Shown here: positions 17,778 to 26,655 of the stretch, piece by piece
Position numbering within the stretch: position 1 is the stretch's first letter
Layout of the letters: every line of letters starts with the position of its first letter
Source of the DNA: Halomonas sp.
Lineage (GTDB): Bacteria; Pseudomonadota; Gammaproteobacteria; Pseudomonadales; Halomonadaceae
Assembly: GCF_030457605.1 (NCBI RefSeq)
Contig: NZ_JAKDUR010000017.1
Span: forward strand, 1-42,088
Length of the DNA stretch: 42,088 nt
Reading direction: 5' to 3'
Notes under the pieces: generated by a model
Told to the model about the DNA's origin: nothing
The model's input: only the letters and a program-made list of their open reading frames with translations
Databases searched by the model: none
Program-made: the position numbers and the translations under genes

Positions 17778-18377
17778 ATGATTGGACGTTTGACCGGACA
17801 GCTGTGGGAAAAACAGCCGCCGTGGTTATTACTTGACGTGAACGGTGTGGGCTACGAACTTGAAGCCTCGATGAATACGCTGGTGGCATTGCCGGCTGTG
17901 GGTGAAACGGCAATGCTGTATACCCACCTGACGGTACGCGATGATGCTCATTTGCTTTACGGTTTTGGTCGCGAGCGCGAGCGGGCACTGTTCCGTGCGC
18001 TGATCAAGGTCAACGGCGTGGGTCCCAAACTTGCGTTGGCGATTCTTTCGGGCATGGATGAAGACGCGTTCATGCGCTGTGTGCACGATGATGACAGCAA
18101 GGCGTTGACCCGACTGCCCGGCGTGGGCAAGAAAACCGCCGAGCGGTTGGTCATTGAAATGCGTGACCGCTTTCCCGAATGGCAGCAGAACGACGCGCCG
18201 CTCCAGCTGGAAACCACCGCACGGCCCACGCAAAACAACGCCGCCGATGCAGAAGCCGCGCTGGTCAGCCTGGGCTACAAGCCGGTTGAAGCCAGCAAGA
18301 TGCTGGCTGATCTGGATCACGGCGATACTACCGAAGGGCTGATCAAGGCCGCCTTGACCCGGCGTATCGGCCGCTAG
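17778..18377 (+). CDS. ruvA: Holliday junction branch migration protein RuvA
   Basis: RuvA binds the four-way junction as a tetramer and positions two RuvB rings on it. The 199-residue protein has the OB-fold domain at 1-63, opening with MIGRLTGQL, two helix-hairpin-helix motifs ([14 protein letters not shown] and [13 protein letters not shown]), an acidic flexible linker (about 134-155) and the C-terminal domain that contacts RuvB (about 156-199, [18 protein letters not shown]). RuvB follows after 43 bases. The candidate LexA-controlled promoter lies about 85-115 bases upstream. Confidence 0.96.
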   Translation: MIGRLTGQLWEKQPPWLLLDVNGVGYELEASMNTLVALPAVGETAMLYTHLTVRDDAHLLYGFGRERERALFRALIKVNGVGPKLALAILSGMDEDAFMRCVHDDDSKALTRLPGVGKKTAERLVIEMRDRFPEWQQNDAPLQLETTARPTQNNAADAEAALVSLGYKPVEASKMLADLDHGDTTEGLIKAALTRRIGR

Positions 18378-18420
18378 ACTTTGGGGTTCAGCCAGCAAAC
18401 GTTATGACAAGAGCCTCTTT

Positions 18421-19458
18421 ATGATCGAGCACGACCGGCTGATTGCCGCCGAGCCAGAGCAGGGCGAGGTCAGAATTGACTACGCCATACGCCCCCGGCA
18501 CCTTGCCGATTACATCGGCCAGCCCCGGGTGCGCGAACAGATGGAGATCTTCATCGGTGCGGCCCGGCTGCGTCAGGAAAGTCTCGACCACACGCTGGTG
18601 TTCGGCCCGCCGGGGCTGGGCAAAACCACGCTGGCCAATATTATCGCCATGGAAATGGGTGTAGGGCTCAAGTCCACTTCAGGCCCGGTGCTGGAGCGCG
18701 CGGGCGACCTGGCGGCGATTCTGACCAATCTGGAGCCGGGTGATGTGCTGTTTATTGATGAAATCCATCGCCTCTCGCCGGTGGTAGAAGAGGTGTTGTA
18801 TCCGGCCATGGAAGACTTCCAGCTGGATATCATGATCGGCGAGGGGCCGGCGGCGCGTTCCATCAAGTTGGATTTGCCGCGTTTCACGCTGGTGGGCGCC
18901 ACGACCCGAGCGGGGCTTTTGACCTCACCGCTACGCGACCGCTTTGGCATCGTGCAGCGCCTCGAATTTTATAACCTTGAGGAACTGTCCACCATTGTGG
19001 CCCGTTCAGCGGGGCTGATGGATGTCACCACCAGCGAGGACGGCGCAGTGGAAATCGCCAAACGTTCGCGGGGTACGCCGCGTATAGCCAACCGGCTGCT
19101 GCGCCGGGTTCGCGACTACGCTGATATCAAGGGCGAAGGCCGCATCGATGTCGTCATGGCTGATGCCGCGCTCAATATGCTTAACGTCGACCATCACGGC
19201 CTGGACCACATGGATCGCCGGCTGTTGCTGGCCATGATGGACAAGTTTGACGGCGGCCCTGTCGGGGTGGATTCCCTGTCGGCGGCCATTGGCGAAGAGC
19301 GCGATACCATCGAAGACGTGATTGAGCCGTACCTGATCCAGCAGGGGTTGATGATGCGCACGCCCCGCGGGCGGGTCGTCACCCGTCAGGCCTGGTCACA
19401 CTTCAACCGTGTGCCCCATGAAGACGCCACGGACGTTCAGGGCGAGGTGCGTCCATGA
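18421..19458 (+). CDS. ruvB: Holliday junction branch migration ATPase RuvB
   Basis: AAA+ hexameric motor that drives branch migration with RuvA. In the 345 residues I see Walker A GPPGLGKT (62-69), Walker B FIDEIH (111-116), the arginine finger region in [18 protein letters not shown], sensor 2 in [18 protein letters not shown], and the C-terminal winged helix ending in [13 protein letters not shown]. The next gene, ybgC, starts within the ruvB stop (ATGA, 4-base overlap), so its translation is probably coupled and the recombination and envelope genes are likely joined in one transcript. Confidence 0.97.
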   Translation: MIEHDRLIAAEPEQGEVRIDYAIRPRHLADYIGQPRVREQMEIFIGAARLRQESLDHTLVFGPPGLGKTTLANIIAMEMGVGLKSTSGPVLERAGDLAAILTNLEPGDVLFIDEIHRLSPVVEEVLYPAMEDFQLDIMIGEGPAARSIKLDLPRFTLVGATTRAGLLTSPLRDRFGIVQRLEFYNLEELSTIVARSAGLMDVTTSEDGAVEIAKRSRGTPRIANRLLRRVRDYADIKGEGRIDVVMADAALNMLNVDHHGLDHMDRRLLLAMMDKFDGGPVGVDSLSAAIGEERDTIEDVIEPYLIQQGLMMRTPRGRVVTRQAWSHFNRVPHEDATDVQGEVRP

Positions 19459-19877
19459 ACGAAACTTTCATGGGTGATACGGTGAACGACACGTTTACAC
19501 TGCCGGTACGCGTCTATATTGAGGATACTGATGCTGGTGGTATTGTGTATTACGTCAATTATCTCAAGTTCATGGAGCGCGCCCGTAGTGAGTGGCTACG
19601 GGCGCAGGGGTTGACCCAGGCCTCGCTGCTGGCAGCGCAGATCCAGCTGGTGGTATACCGGCTGGACTGCCATTACGCTCGGCCGGCACGGCTTGATGAT
19701 GCGCTTGACGTAACGGCCAGCGTCATAAAACAAAGCCGTTGTCGCATGAGCTTTGCCCAAACGGTTTATTGTGATGGCACACCGTTATGCAGAGCCACCG
19801 TCGAGATTGCCTGCCTGGATGCTCGCCGTTTGCGCCCTCGGGCATGGCCACCAGCCCTGGCCGACATTAAGCAATGA
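19455..19877 (+). CDS. ybgC: Tol-Pal-associated acyl-CoA thioesterase
   Basis: A hot-dog-fold thioesterase acting on acyl-CoA or acyl carrier protein, usually encoded first in the tol-pal cluster. The 140-residue protein holds the catalytic aspartate (D26) in [20 protein letters not shown], the family signature. I take ATG 19455, which overlaps the ruvB stop and has GAGG eight bases upstream; an alternative ATG at 19470 would remove five residues before the conserved core and cannot be ruled out. TolQ begins 95 bases downstream. How the enzyme supports Tol-Pal is not settled; membrane lipid remodelling is the usual suggestion. Confidence 0.92.
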   Translation: MNETFMGDTVNDTFTLPVRVYIEDTDAGGIVYYVNYLKFMERARSEWLRAQGLTQASLLAAQIQLVVYRLDCHYARPARLDDALDVTASVIKQSRCRMSFAQTVYCDGTPLCRATVEIACLDARRLRPRAWPPALADIKQ

Positions 19878-19971
19878 TCATGAAAATACCGCACGTACCG
19901 GCGTCATTCAGGCTGGTAGCGTTTAGACTCACTGCCACGTTATACGGGCAAAATACGCAAAGAGGGCGACT

Positions 19972-20661
19972 GTGAACGAAAACACCATGTCCATCCCCCA
20001 TCTGGTAGCCAATGCCAGCCTGGTGGTTCAACTGGTCCTGCTGCTACTGGTTGCCGCGTCCCTGTTTTCCTGGGTCGTGATTTTTCAGCGCAGTTTTGCG
20101 CTTAACCGGGCCCAGAAGTCCCACGAACAGTTTGAAAGCACCTTCTGGTCAGGCGTAGACCTCAATGATCTCTATCGTGATATTCCGGCTGATGACGCTC
20201 GCCGTGGCGCCGAGAACATTTTTCAGTCGGGGTTTCGCGAATTCCATCGTCTGGCTCCTAAAACCCAGCGGGTCGATACGGTGCTGGAAGGCGTGCAGCG
20301 CAGTATGCGAGTGGCCTGGTCGCGTGAAGAAAATCGTCTGACCAAACATCTTGTCCTTTTGGCCACTGTCGCCTCGGCCAGCCCGTATATCGGTCTTTTT
20401 GGTACCGTCTGGGGGATCATGGGCTCGTTCCAATCGCTGTCCATGGCGCAGCAGGCTACGCTTGCCACCGTAGCGCCCTGGATTGCCGAGGCGCTGATTG
20501 CGACGGCGATGGGGCTATTGGCAGCGATTCCGGCGGTGATTTTCTATAACCGTCTGTCCAGCCAGGCCACGCGCCTGCTGGGGCAGTACGAAGACTTCGC
20601 CGAAGAGTTTTACGCCATCTTGCACCGTAATCTGCAAGGGCGTGACGCCCCGGCCCGCTAA
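19972..20661 (+). CDS. tolQ: Tol-Pal system proton channel subunit TolQ
   Basis: Inner-membrane protein that, with TolR, uses the proton motive force to energise TolA and pull the outer membrane inward at division. The 229 residues show three membrane segments (about 14-37, 130-155 and 165-190) and the ExbB/MotA-family block SASPYIGLFGTVWGIMGSF. The start is GTG 19972, with AGAGGG at a normal distance; an ATG at 19987 would remove five residues. TolR follows after 13 bases. The 95-base gap before tolQ has no clear promoter that I can defend. Confidence 0.95.
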   Translation: MNENTMSIPHLVANASLVVQLVLLLLVAASLFSWVVIFQRSFALNRAQKSHEQFESTFWSGVDLNDLYRDIPADDARRGAENIFQSGFREFHRLAPKTQRVDTVLEGVQRSMRVAWSREENRLTKHLVLLATVASASPYIGLFGTVWGIMGSFQSLSMAQQATLATVAPWIAEALIATAMGLLAAIPAVIFYNRLSSQATRLLGQYEDFAEEFYAILHRNLQGRDAPAR

Positions 20662-20674
20662 AAGGGAGCTACCC

Positions 20675-21112
20675 ATGCAAGGACCCTTTAATCGTAGTGG
20701 CCAGCGCCGCCCGATGGCAGAAATCAACGTGGTGCCTTTTATCGACGTGATGCTGGTGTTGCTGGTGATCTTCATGATTACCGCGCCCATGCTCAATCAG
20801 GGCGTTGATGTGGATTTGCCCCAGGCGACGGCAGAGCCGATCGATACGCCGGACAACACCGAGCCGGTGATTGTTTCGGTTGACCAGGAAGGCAGCTACT
20901 ACATCACCTTGGGCGAAGATACCTCCTCGGTTGCGCCGGATGAGCTGGGCAAGCGCGTGAGTGCGATTGTACAACGCAGCCCGGAAACGCCGGTCATGGT
21001 CCGGGGCGATCGTCACGTTGCCTACGGCCAGGTCGTAACGCTGATGAGTACGCTGCAGCGCTCGGGCGTTGCCAACGTGGGGCTGATATCCGAGCCGGGG
21101 AACGATGAGTAA
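20675..21112 (+). CDS. tolR: Tol-Pal system proton channel subunit TolR
   Basis: Partner of TolQ in the proton-driven motor. The 145-residue protein has a single membrane helix at about 22-42, with the proton-carrying aspartate D24 in EINVVPFIDVMLVLLVIFM, and a periplasmic domain typical of ExbD/TolR. AAAGGGAG at 20661-20668 marks ATG 20675 as the start; the frame is open upstream but overlaps tolQ. The tolR stop overlaps the start of tolA by 8 bases, suggesting coupled translation. Confidence 0.95.
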   Translation: MQGPFNRSGQRRPMAEINVVPFIDVMLVLLVIFMITAPMLNQGVDVDLPQATAEPIDTPDNTEPVIVSVDQEGSYYITLGEDTSSVAPDELGKRVSAIVQRSPETPVMVRGDRHVAYGQVVTLMSTLQRSGVANVGLISEPGNDE

Positions 21113-22271
21113 GCGTTGGGGCCAAAAACACCGCAGGCAGCAGGCAGGCAGTTATTTCTGGCCAACCGTACTGGCTGTGTTACTACACCTGGCAGTGTTT
21201 GCGTTCAGTCTGCTAAAACTGCCGACGAACGAAGAAACGCCGGATTCCTCGTCCATTGTTCAGGCCACGCTGGTGAGTACTGAAACCCGGACGGACGTCG
21301 CCCAGCAGGTTAGCGAGCAGCGCTCTGCGGCCAATGCCGAAGAAAAGCCATCCGAGCCTCAGCCGGAACCAGAGCCACCTGCAGAAACGTCACCCGGCAA
21401 ACTCGAGCAGGCCGTGATCGACCAGGCGGAAGACATGGCCGCACGTGAAGAGCAGAAGGCGCTTGAGCAGGCCGAAGCCGAAGCGCGCGCCGATGCTGAA
21501 CGCCGTGCCGAGCAGGCAAAACGTGAAGCCGAAGAAGCCGCCGAAAGAAAGGCCAAGCGCGCTGCAGAAGCTGAAGCGCAACGCAAGCAGGCAGCTGCCG
21601 AGAAAGCTGCTGCAGAAAAGGTGGCCGCTGAGAAAGCCGCAGAAGAAAAACGCCAGCAGGAAGCCGAGGCACAGCGCAAAAAAGAGGCGGCTGAAAAAGC
21701 TGTCGCTGAGAAAGCCGCAGAAGAGAAGCGCCAGAAGGAAGCCGAAGCACAGCGCAAAAAAGAGGCCGCTGAAAAAGCCGCCGCGGAGAAAGCCGCGGAA
21801 GAGAAACGCGAGAAGGAAGCCGAAGCACAACGCAAAAAAGAGGCCGCTGAAAAGGCCGCTGCGGAGAAAGCCGCAGAAGAAAAGCGCCAGAAAGAAGCTC
21901 GGGAAGCTGCCGAAGCCGCCATGCAGCGTGAGCTGGAAGGACAAAAGGAGGCTGCTGCAAAAGCGCGGCAGGCAGAACAGGCGGCCAACGGGTTTATTGC
22001 CATTGTGCGTCGTGCGGTCGAACAGGCCTGGCTGATTCCGGCCGGGGCAAGCGATAGCATGAGTGCGACGCTCAACGTGCGTCTGGGGCCGTCCGGCGAA
22101 GTGCTGGCCGCGACGGTGGCCACGTCAAGCGGTGACAGCAGCTTTGATCGTTCCGCCGTGCAGGCGGTAGAGCAGGCCGCGCCGTTTATCGAGCTGCGCG
22201 ACTTGCCCGCTACCCAGCAGTCTGAATTACGCCAGTTCAACCTACGCTTCACACCGGGAGATGTTCGCTGA
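21105..22271 (+). CDS. tolA: Tol-Pal system bridging protein TolA
   Basis: TolA spans the periplasm from an inner-membrane anchor to TolB and Pal. The 388-residue protein has a membrane segment at about 19-38, a very long alpha-helical domain of Ala, Glu, Lys and Arg (about 60-290), and a globular C-terminal domain (about 295-388) with the TonB-like pattern [29 protein letters not shown] split around VAQ-type residues. The helical part includes three exact-length 26-residue repeats, described separately. It overlaps tolR by 8 bases and tolB by one, consistent with one tightly coupled operon. Confidence 0.93.
   Translation: MSKRWGQKHRRQQAGSYFWPTVLAVLLHLAVFAFSLLKLPTNEETPDSSSIVQATLVSTETRTDVAQQVSEQRSAANAEEKPSEPQPEPEPPAETSPGKLEQAVIDQAEDMAAREEQKALEQAEAEARADAERRAEQAKREAEEAAERKAKRAAEAEAQRKQAAAEKAAAEKVAAEKAAEEKRQQEAEAQRKKEAAEKAVAEKAAEEKRQKEAEAQRKKEAAEKAAAEKAAEEKREKEAEAQRKKEAAEKAAAEKAAEEKRQKEAREAAEAAMQRELEGQKEAAAKARQAEQAANGFIAIVRRAVEQAWLIPAGASDSMSATLNVRLGPSGEVLAATVATSSGDSSFDRSAVQAVEQAAPFIELRDLPATQQSELRQFNLRFTPGDVR
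21636..21899 (+). repeat. 78-base in-frame tandem repeats in tolA
   Basis: Three copies of exactly 78 bases (21636-21713, 21714-21791, 21792-21869) and a partial fourth (21870-21899) encode 26-residue units such as [20 protein letters not shown] plus a short tail. Copies differ mainly by Gln/Glu/Lys swaps in KRQQ, KRQK and KREK, and Val/Ala in one position. The period keeps the reading frame. Confidence 0.92.
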
Positions 22272-23587
22272 TGAAAACGTCAAAAAGCACCGCCTTGCTG
22301 TACCCGGCGTGCCTGTTATACGGCACGCTGATGCTTGTGATGCTGCTGTGCAGCAGTGTGGCAAGCGCCAACCTGACCATTGAAATTACCCGGGGCAGCG
22401 ATAGCGCCTTGCCCATCGGCGTGGTGCCTTTCAAGGGTGGTGACGGGATGCCCGAAGATGTCGCGCAAATCGTCCAGGATGATCTGGAACGTAGTGGCTA
22501 TTTTGATCCGCTTGCCCGTGAGTCGATGTTTGCCCGGCCGCACAGCGCCGACGACGTTGCCTATGGCGAATGGCGCTCGCTGGATGTGCGCTATCTGCTG
22601 GTCGGGCGCAGCCAGAAAACGGCCGACGGTTATCAGATCGAATACGATTTACTCGATGTCAGCGGCGCGCGGCCTATGCTGCTGGAGCGCATCAGCGCCA
22701 GCGGCAACAGCCTGCGTGGCGCGGCACATCGCATCAGTGATGCAGTCTTCGAGGCTATTACCGATATTCGCGGCGCGTTTTCCACGCGTATTGCCTACGT
22801 TACCGCCCAGGGCGTTGGTGACAATATCGACTACGGGCTTTATGTGGCAGACGCCGACGGTCATAACAGCCAGCAGGTGTTGACGTCGGATGAACCGATT
22901 CTGTCGCCAGCCTGGTCACCGGATGGCCAGAAGCTCGCTTATGTCTCTTTTGAAAGCGAACGGCCGGCTATTTACGTGCAGCAGGTCGCCAGCGGACAGC
23001 GGGTCAAGCTGACCGACTTCGAAGGTATCAACGGGGCGCCCGCGTGGTCGCCTGACGGACGTAAGCTGGCCATGTCGTTGTCCAAGGACGGCCAGCCCGA
23101 AATCTACGTGATGAATCTGGCGGATCGCGGGATTCAACGCCTGACCAATAATTCAAGCATTGATACCGAGCCTTCCTGGGCGCCGGATGGCGGCAGCCTG
23201 CTGTTTACGTCAGACCGCAGCGGCGGCCCGCAGCTTTATCGCTATACGCTGGGCAGTGGCAACGCCGAACGCCTGACGTTTACCGGTAAATACAACGCCC
23301 GGGGCAGGTTCTCGCCGGATGGCGAGCAGATTTTCATGGTGCACCGCTCCAAAAACGGGTATCAGGTAGCACGTCAGGCGCTGGACTCGGGTCGCCTGGT
23401 CGTACTGAGCGAATCCACTCACGACGAGTCACCCAGTATTGCACCCAACGGCACCATGGTACTCTTTGCTACCCAGCAGGGTGGACAGGGCGTGCTCAGC
23501 GCGGTATCCGTTGATGGGCGTTCTTCGTTCCGCCTGCCTGCCGCTCAGGGAGACGTGCGAGAGCCTGCGTGGTCGCCGTTTCTATAG
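22271..23587 (+). CDS. tolB: Tol-Pal system periplasmic beta-propeller protein TolB
   Basis: TolB is the periplasmic partner that binds Pal and TolA. The 438-residue precursor has a signal peptide (about 1-33, ending VASA before NLTIEITRG), an N-terminal alpha/beta domain (about 34-170) and a six-bladed beta-propeller with repeated SPDG-type turns ([48 protein letters not shown]). ATG 22271 overlaps the tolA stop by one base. Pal follows after 53 bases. Nothing unusual was seen. Confidence 0.96.
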   Translation: MKTSKSTALLYPACLLYGTLMLVMLLCSSVASANLTIEITRGSDSALPIGVVPFKGGDGMPEDVAQIVQDDLERSGYFDPLARESMFARPHSADDVAYGEWRSLDVRYLLVGRSQKTADGYQIEYDLLDVSGARPMLLERISASGNSLRGAAHRISDAVFEAITDIRGAFSTRIAYVTAQGVGDNIDYGLYVADADGHNSQQVLTSDEPILSPAWSPDGQKLAYVSFESERPAIYVQQVASGQRVKLTDFEGINGAPAWSPDGRKLAMSLSKDGQPEIYVMNLADRGIQRLTNNSSIDTEPSWAPDGGSLLFTSDRSGGPQLYRYTLGSGNAERLTFTGKYNARGRFSPDGEQIFMVHRSKNGYQVARQALDSGRLVVLSESTHDESPSIAPNGTMVLFATQQGGQGVLSAVSVDGRSSFRLPAAQGDVREPAWSPFL

Positions 23588-23640
23588 TCAGGCAAGCAAT
23601 CCAACAACTTCGCCAGAAAACTCAGCCAAGGAGTGACACC

Positions 23641-24249
23641 ATGTCTTTCACAAACAGGTCTTCAACAAGCAGCTCTTCAGCCATCGCATCCTTGCGTAAT
23701 GTGCCGCTTAAAACATTGGCGCGCTCGTGTGCCGTGGCCTTGTCCATTGTCGTGATTGCCGGGTGTTCCAGCACCGGCGGCACGCAAAACGGCGAGTCCT
23801 ACAGCGGTCAGCAGGGCACCGGAACGGGAACTGGCGGTGCCGGCACGTCAGGTACGGGCACCGGCGGCCAGTACGGTAGCGGCACAAACGGTGGCGTTGG
23901 CCAGCAGGCCGATTCGCGCATTCCTGACGTACGCACCATTTACTTCGAGTTTGACCGCGATACCATCAAAAGCGAGTACGAGTCGGTGGTCATGGCGCAT
24001 GCGCGCTATCTGCGTGCCAACTCCAGCGCCCAGGTGGTGCTGAAAGGCCACACCGATGAGCGCGGTACCCGGGAATATAACCTGGCACTGGGCGAACGTC
24101 GCGCCAATGCGGTTCAGCGTTTTCTGCGTGTGCAGGGTGTGTCCGCTTCACAGATGAGTGTCGTGAGCTACGGTGAAGAGCGTCCGGCCACGCGCGGTCA
24201 GGGCGAATCCGCTTATGCCAAAAACCGTCGTGTCGAGTTCAGCTATTAA
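23641..24249 (+). CDS. pal: Peptidoglycan-associated lipoprotein Pal
   Basis: An outer-membrane lipoprotein that ties the outer membrane to peptidoglycan and is mobilised by Tol. The 202-residue precursor carries a lipobox IAGC with lipidated C42 followed by Ser, which favours outer-membrane sorting. Next is a glycine-, threonine- and serine-rich linker (about 43-92), unusually long and repetitive (TGTGTGGAGTSGTGTGG), and then the OmpA-type peptidoglycan-binding domain (about 97-202) with FEFDRDTIK and KGHTDERGTREYN. I chose ATG 23641 because AAGGAG sits at 23628-23633. The N-terminal region before the lipobox is long (41 residues) and serine-rich. Confidence 0.95.
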   Translation: MSFTNRSSTSSSSAIASLRNVPLKTLARSCAVALSIVVIAGCSSTGGTQNGESYSGQQGTGTGTGGAGTSGTGTGGQYGSGTNGGVGQQADSRIPDVRTIYFEFDRDTIKSEYESVVMAHARYLRANSSAQVVLKGHTDERGTREYNLALGERRANAVQRFLRVQGVSASQMSVVSYGEERPATRGQGESAYAKNRRVEFSY

Positions 24250-24294
24250 CCGGACAGGGATGCGCCAGCCGGCGAAAGCCCCACGGGAGTAATC

Positions 24295-25179
24295 ATGCAG
24301 CACAGTCTTAACTACCGTCTCAGACATGTCATGGAGAGGCTGTGCGGTACGCAGGCGCGGGCACCCTGGTGCCTGGCGCTTGCGTGCGCCGTATTGCCTG
24401 CCAGCGTCTGGGCACAGCAGCCTTCTGTTCAGGATATATCGGGCTCCTCAAACGGGTTTTATGAGCAAACTGAAACCCGCTCATCAGGCAGCCTGGTATT
24501 GTTCAATCAGGTACAGGAGCATCAGCGCGAACTCAAGCAGTTGCAAGGCCAGGTAGAAGAGCTGCGCCACGAGCTTGAAAAGCTGCGCAACCAGTCTCAG
24601 CAGCGTTATCTTGACCTGGATAGCCGTCTTTCCCGCGCTGCCAGTACCGGCAGCGCCAATGCCGGCTCAGGTAACGTCGGCTCAGGCAGTTCCGGCGCCA
24701 GCGGCGAGGACGATGTCGAAACCAACGAGTCGGAAAATACGGAACCTGAAAATGCCGATACACCGGAGGACTCGGCATCAGCATCTTCATCAACTACAAG
24801 TGCCGCTGCGCAAGAGGATTATCAGGCGGCGTTTGCCCATGTGCAGGCGCGAGACTTTGATCAGGCCATTGACGCGTTTGAGCAGTTCGTCAGCGAGCAT
24901 CCGAACACTCGCCTGACGCCCAACGGCTATTACTGGCTGGGCGAGCTGCATGCGTCGGAGGATAACCTGGACGCGGCAGAGCAGGCCTTTACCCGCGTGA
25001 TCGACAAGTATGCCGACAGCAGCAAAGTGCCTGACGCGCTGTATAAGCTCGGCCTGGTGAAAGCACGCCAGGGGGATGCTGAACGCAGTCAGGCGTTGCT
25101 GGAGCAGGTAAAAGACGACTACCCGCAGAGCACTGCGGCGGGGCTTGCCAGCGATTTTTTACGCCAGTCGGCCAGTTGA
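24295..25179 (+). CDS. cpoB: Cell division coordinator CpoB (YbgF)
   Basis: CpoB is a periplasmic protein that links peptidoglycan synthesis to Tol-driven outer-membrane constriction. The 294-residue precursor has an N-terminal signal sequence cleaved near VWA-QQ (residue 40), a coiled-coil trimerisation segment (about 64-105, LKQLQGQVEELRHELEKL), a long Ser/Gly then Asp/Glu-rich linker (about 114-172) and three TPR-like repeats at the C-terminus (about 175-290) with FDQAIDAFEQFV and GYYWLGELH. The start at 24295 follows GGGAG; an ATG at 24331 would shorten the signal peptide. It is the last gene of the tol cluster. Confidence 0.92.
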   Translation: MQHSLNYRLRHVMERLCGTQARAPWCLALACAVLPASVWAQQPSVQDISGSSNGFYEQTETRSSGSLVLFNQVQEHQRELKQLQGQVEELRHELEKLRNQSQQRYLDLDSRLSRAASTGSANAGSGNVGSGSSGASGEDDVETNESENTEPENADTPEDSASASSSTTSAAAQEDYQAAFAHVQARDFDQAIDAFEQFVSEHPNTRLTPNGYYWLGELHASEDNLDAAEQAFTRVIDKYADSSKVPDALYKLGLVKARQGDAERSQALLEQVKDDYPQSTAAGLASDFLRQSAS

Positions 25180-25221
25180 CAGGCGGCGCGTTTTTCAACG
25201 GGTACTTCTTCAAGGGGCACT

Positions 25222-25983
25222 ATGAACTGCAAGATAGACTACCAGCCTGCGGCTGATCTGCTGGAAGAGCGCATTGTGCTGGTAACGGGCGCCGGTGACG
25301 GTATTGGCCGAGCTGCAGCGCTGGCCTATGCGCGTCACGGGGCAACGGTCATTTTGCTGGGGCGCACCATTGCCAAGCTGGAAAGCACCTATGACGCCAT
25401 CGAAGCGGCAGGAGGGCCACAGCCGGCCATTTTTCCGCTGAACTTTGAAGGTGCTACCCATGGCGACTACCAGGATATGGCGGAAACCCTATATCAGGAA
25501 TTTGGCCGCCTGGACGGTATTTTGCACAATGCCGGCCTGCTGGGGCGTATTACGCCTTTCGAGCAGTACAATCCCGAGCTTTGGGAGCAGGTCATGCAGG
25601 TCAACGTCAACGGCCCGGTGTGGATGACCCAGGCGCTGTTGCCGTTGCTGAAAGAATCAGCAGACGCTTCGGTTATTTTCACGTCGTCCGGCGTGGGGCG
25701 CAAAGGGCGCGCCTACTGGGGGGCTTATTCGGTATCGAAGTTCGCTACTGAAGGTTTTATGGAAGTCCTGGCCGATGAGATGGACAACCAATACCCGATA
25801 CGCGTGAACACGCTTAATCCGGGGGCGACGCGTACGCAGATGCGCCGCAGTGCGTTTCCCGGCGAAGATCCCGATAGCTTGCGTACGCCGGAAGATATCC
25901 TGCCAACCTACCTGTGGCTGATGGGGCCGGATAGCCGTGGCACTAACGGCCAGAAAATCGACGCCCAGCCACCGCGTACCTGA
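25222..25983 (+). CDS. yciK: YciK-family short-chain dehydrogenase
   Basis: A short-chain dehydrogenase/reductase of 253 residues, closest to E. coli YciK, whose substrate is unknown. The NAD(P) site is TGAGDGIGRAAA (about 22-33), the structural motif is HNAG, and the catalytic Ser-Tyr-Lys are in FTSSGVG and YSVSKFA. The C-terminal block PGATRTQMRRSAFPGEDP agrees with YciK. The start at 25222 has AAGGGG upstream. It converges with mupP, with 12 bases between stops; the same three genes (ubiG, mupP, yciK) neighbour each other in Pseudomonas, so the arrangement is conserved. Confidence 0.9.
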   Translation: MNCKIDYQPAADLLEERIVLVTGAGDGIGRAAALAYARHGATVILLGRTIAKLESTYDAIEAAGGPQPAIFPLNFEGATHGDYQDMAETLYQEFGRLDGILHNAGLLGRITPFEQYNPELWEQVMQVNVNGPVWMTQALLPLLKESADASVIFTSSGVGRKGRAYWGAYSVSKFATEGFMEVLADEMDNQYPIRVNTLNPGATRTQMRRSAFPGEDPDSLRTPEDILPTYLWLMGPDSRGTNGQKIDAQPPRT

Positions 25984-25995
25984 ATCGCCGCATAC

Positions 25996-26655
25996 CTAAA
26001 AGGCGTCAAGCGCCTTGACCAGTGCCGCGCAGTCGTCAAACCAGACGTCTGCCGGCCACTGGCGGTAATCATCCCCCTCACTGATATAGCCATAGCCCAC
26101 GGCCACGGCGGTCATGCCGGCAGCCCGGGCGGCCTCCATGTCACGCACGTGGTCTCCTACGTACCAGCATGCCTCCGGCGCTATTCCCAGGCGCCTTGCG
26201 GCTTCCCAAAGCGGCTCTGGTGCGGGCTTCTTCACGGTCAGGTCGTCGGCGCACAATAGCGCGCCGGGACGCAGCGCCAGCGCTTCAATCAACGGCTCGG
26301 CATAGCGCCGGGGTTTATTGGTTACAATCCCCCAGGGGCGACTTTGCTGTTGCCAGTCATTCAGCCAGACATCCAGCGGTGTAAATACCCGGCTGTGAAT
26401 GGCGAGCGTCTGCTCGTAAGCGTCCAGCAGGCGGGTACGTGAGGCCGCGTGGTCGGGGTGTGCAACATCCAGCCCAAGGGCCAGCGTTACCAGTGCGCTG
26501 CCGCCGTTGGAAACCTGGCCGCGAATGACCTCAAACGGCAGTGAGTCGAGGCCGTGATACCGGCGCAGAACGTTGGTAGCGGCAGCCAGATCCGGTGCGG
26601 TATCCACCAGCGTTCCGTCGAGGTCGAACAATATGGCTTCAGGCAAGGCGAGCAT
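25996..26655 (-). CDS. mupP: HAD phosphatase, MupP (N-acetylmuramic acid 6-phosphate) type
   Basis: A HAD-superfamily phosphatase of 219 residues. Motif I is FDLDGTLVDT with nucleophile D11 and acid D13; motif II is VTNKP; motif III and IV are KKPAPEP and VGDHVRDMEAAR. It could be read as phosphoglycolate phosphatase (Gph), but the segments VTNKPRRYAEP and YGYISEGDDYRQWPADV and the position between ubiG and yciK match Pseudomonas MupP, which dephosphorylates MurNAc 6-phosphate in the cell wall recycling route with AmgK and MurU. Those partners are not in the window. Its ATG overlaps the ubiG stop by one base, so the pair is translationally coupled. Confidence 0.75.
   Translation of the reverse strand: MLALPEAILFDLDGTLVDTAPDLAAATNVLRRYHGLDSLPFEVIRGQVSNGGSALVTLALGLDVAHPDHAASRTRLLDAYEQTLAIHSRVFTPLDVWLNDWQQQSRPWGIVTNKPRRYAEPLIEALALRPGALLCADDLTVKKPAPEPLWEAARRLGIAPEACWYVGDHVRDMEAARAAGMTAVAVGYGYISEGDDYRQWPADVWFDDCAALVKALDAF
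25998..26016 (-). terminator. Possible terminator at the end of mupP
   Basis: On the minus strand a 6-base-pair stem (AAGGCG with CGCCTT, 26000-26016) around CTTGA ends in TTTT. It overlaps the last codons and stop of mupP. The U tract is short, so it may terminate only partly. Confidence 0.45.

Noticed and set aside
21636..21899. Regular repeats that might suggest CRISPR or satellite DNA
   Set aside because: The period keeps the tolA frame, there are no spacers, and the unit is a normal helical TolA segment.
21359..22252. 297-codon minus-strand frame opposite tolA, rich in Ser, Ala and Phe
   Set aside because: It reflects the complement of Ala/Glu/Lys repeat codons, not a real protein.
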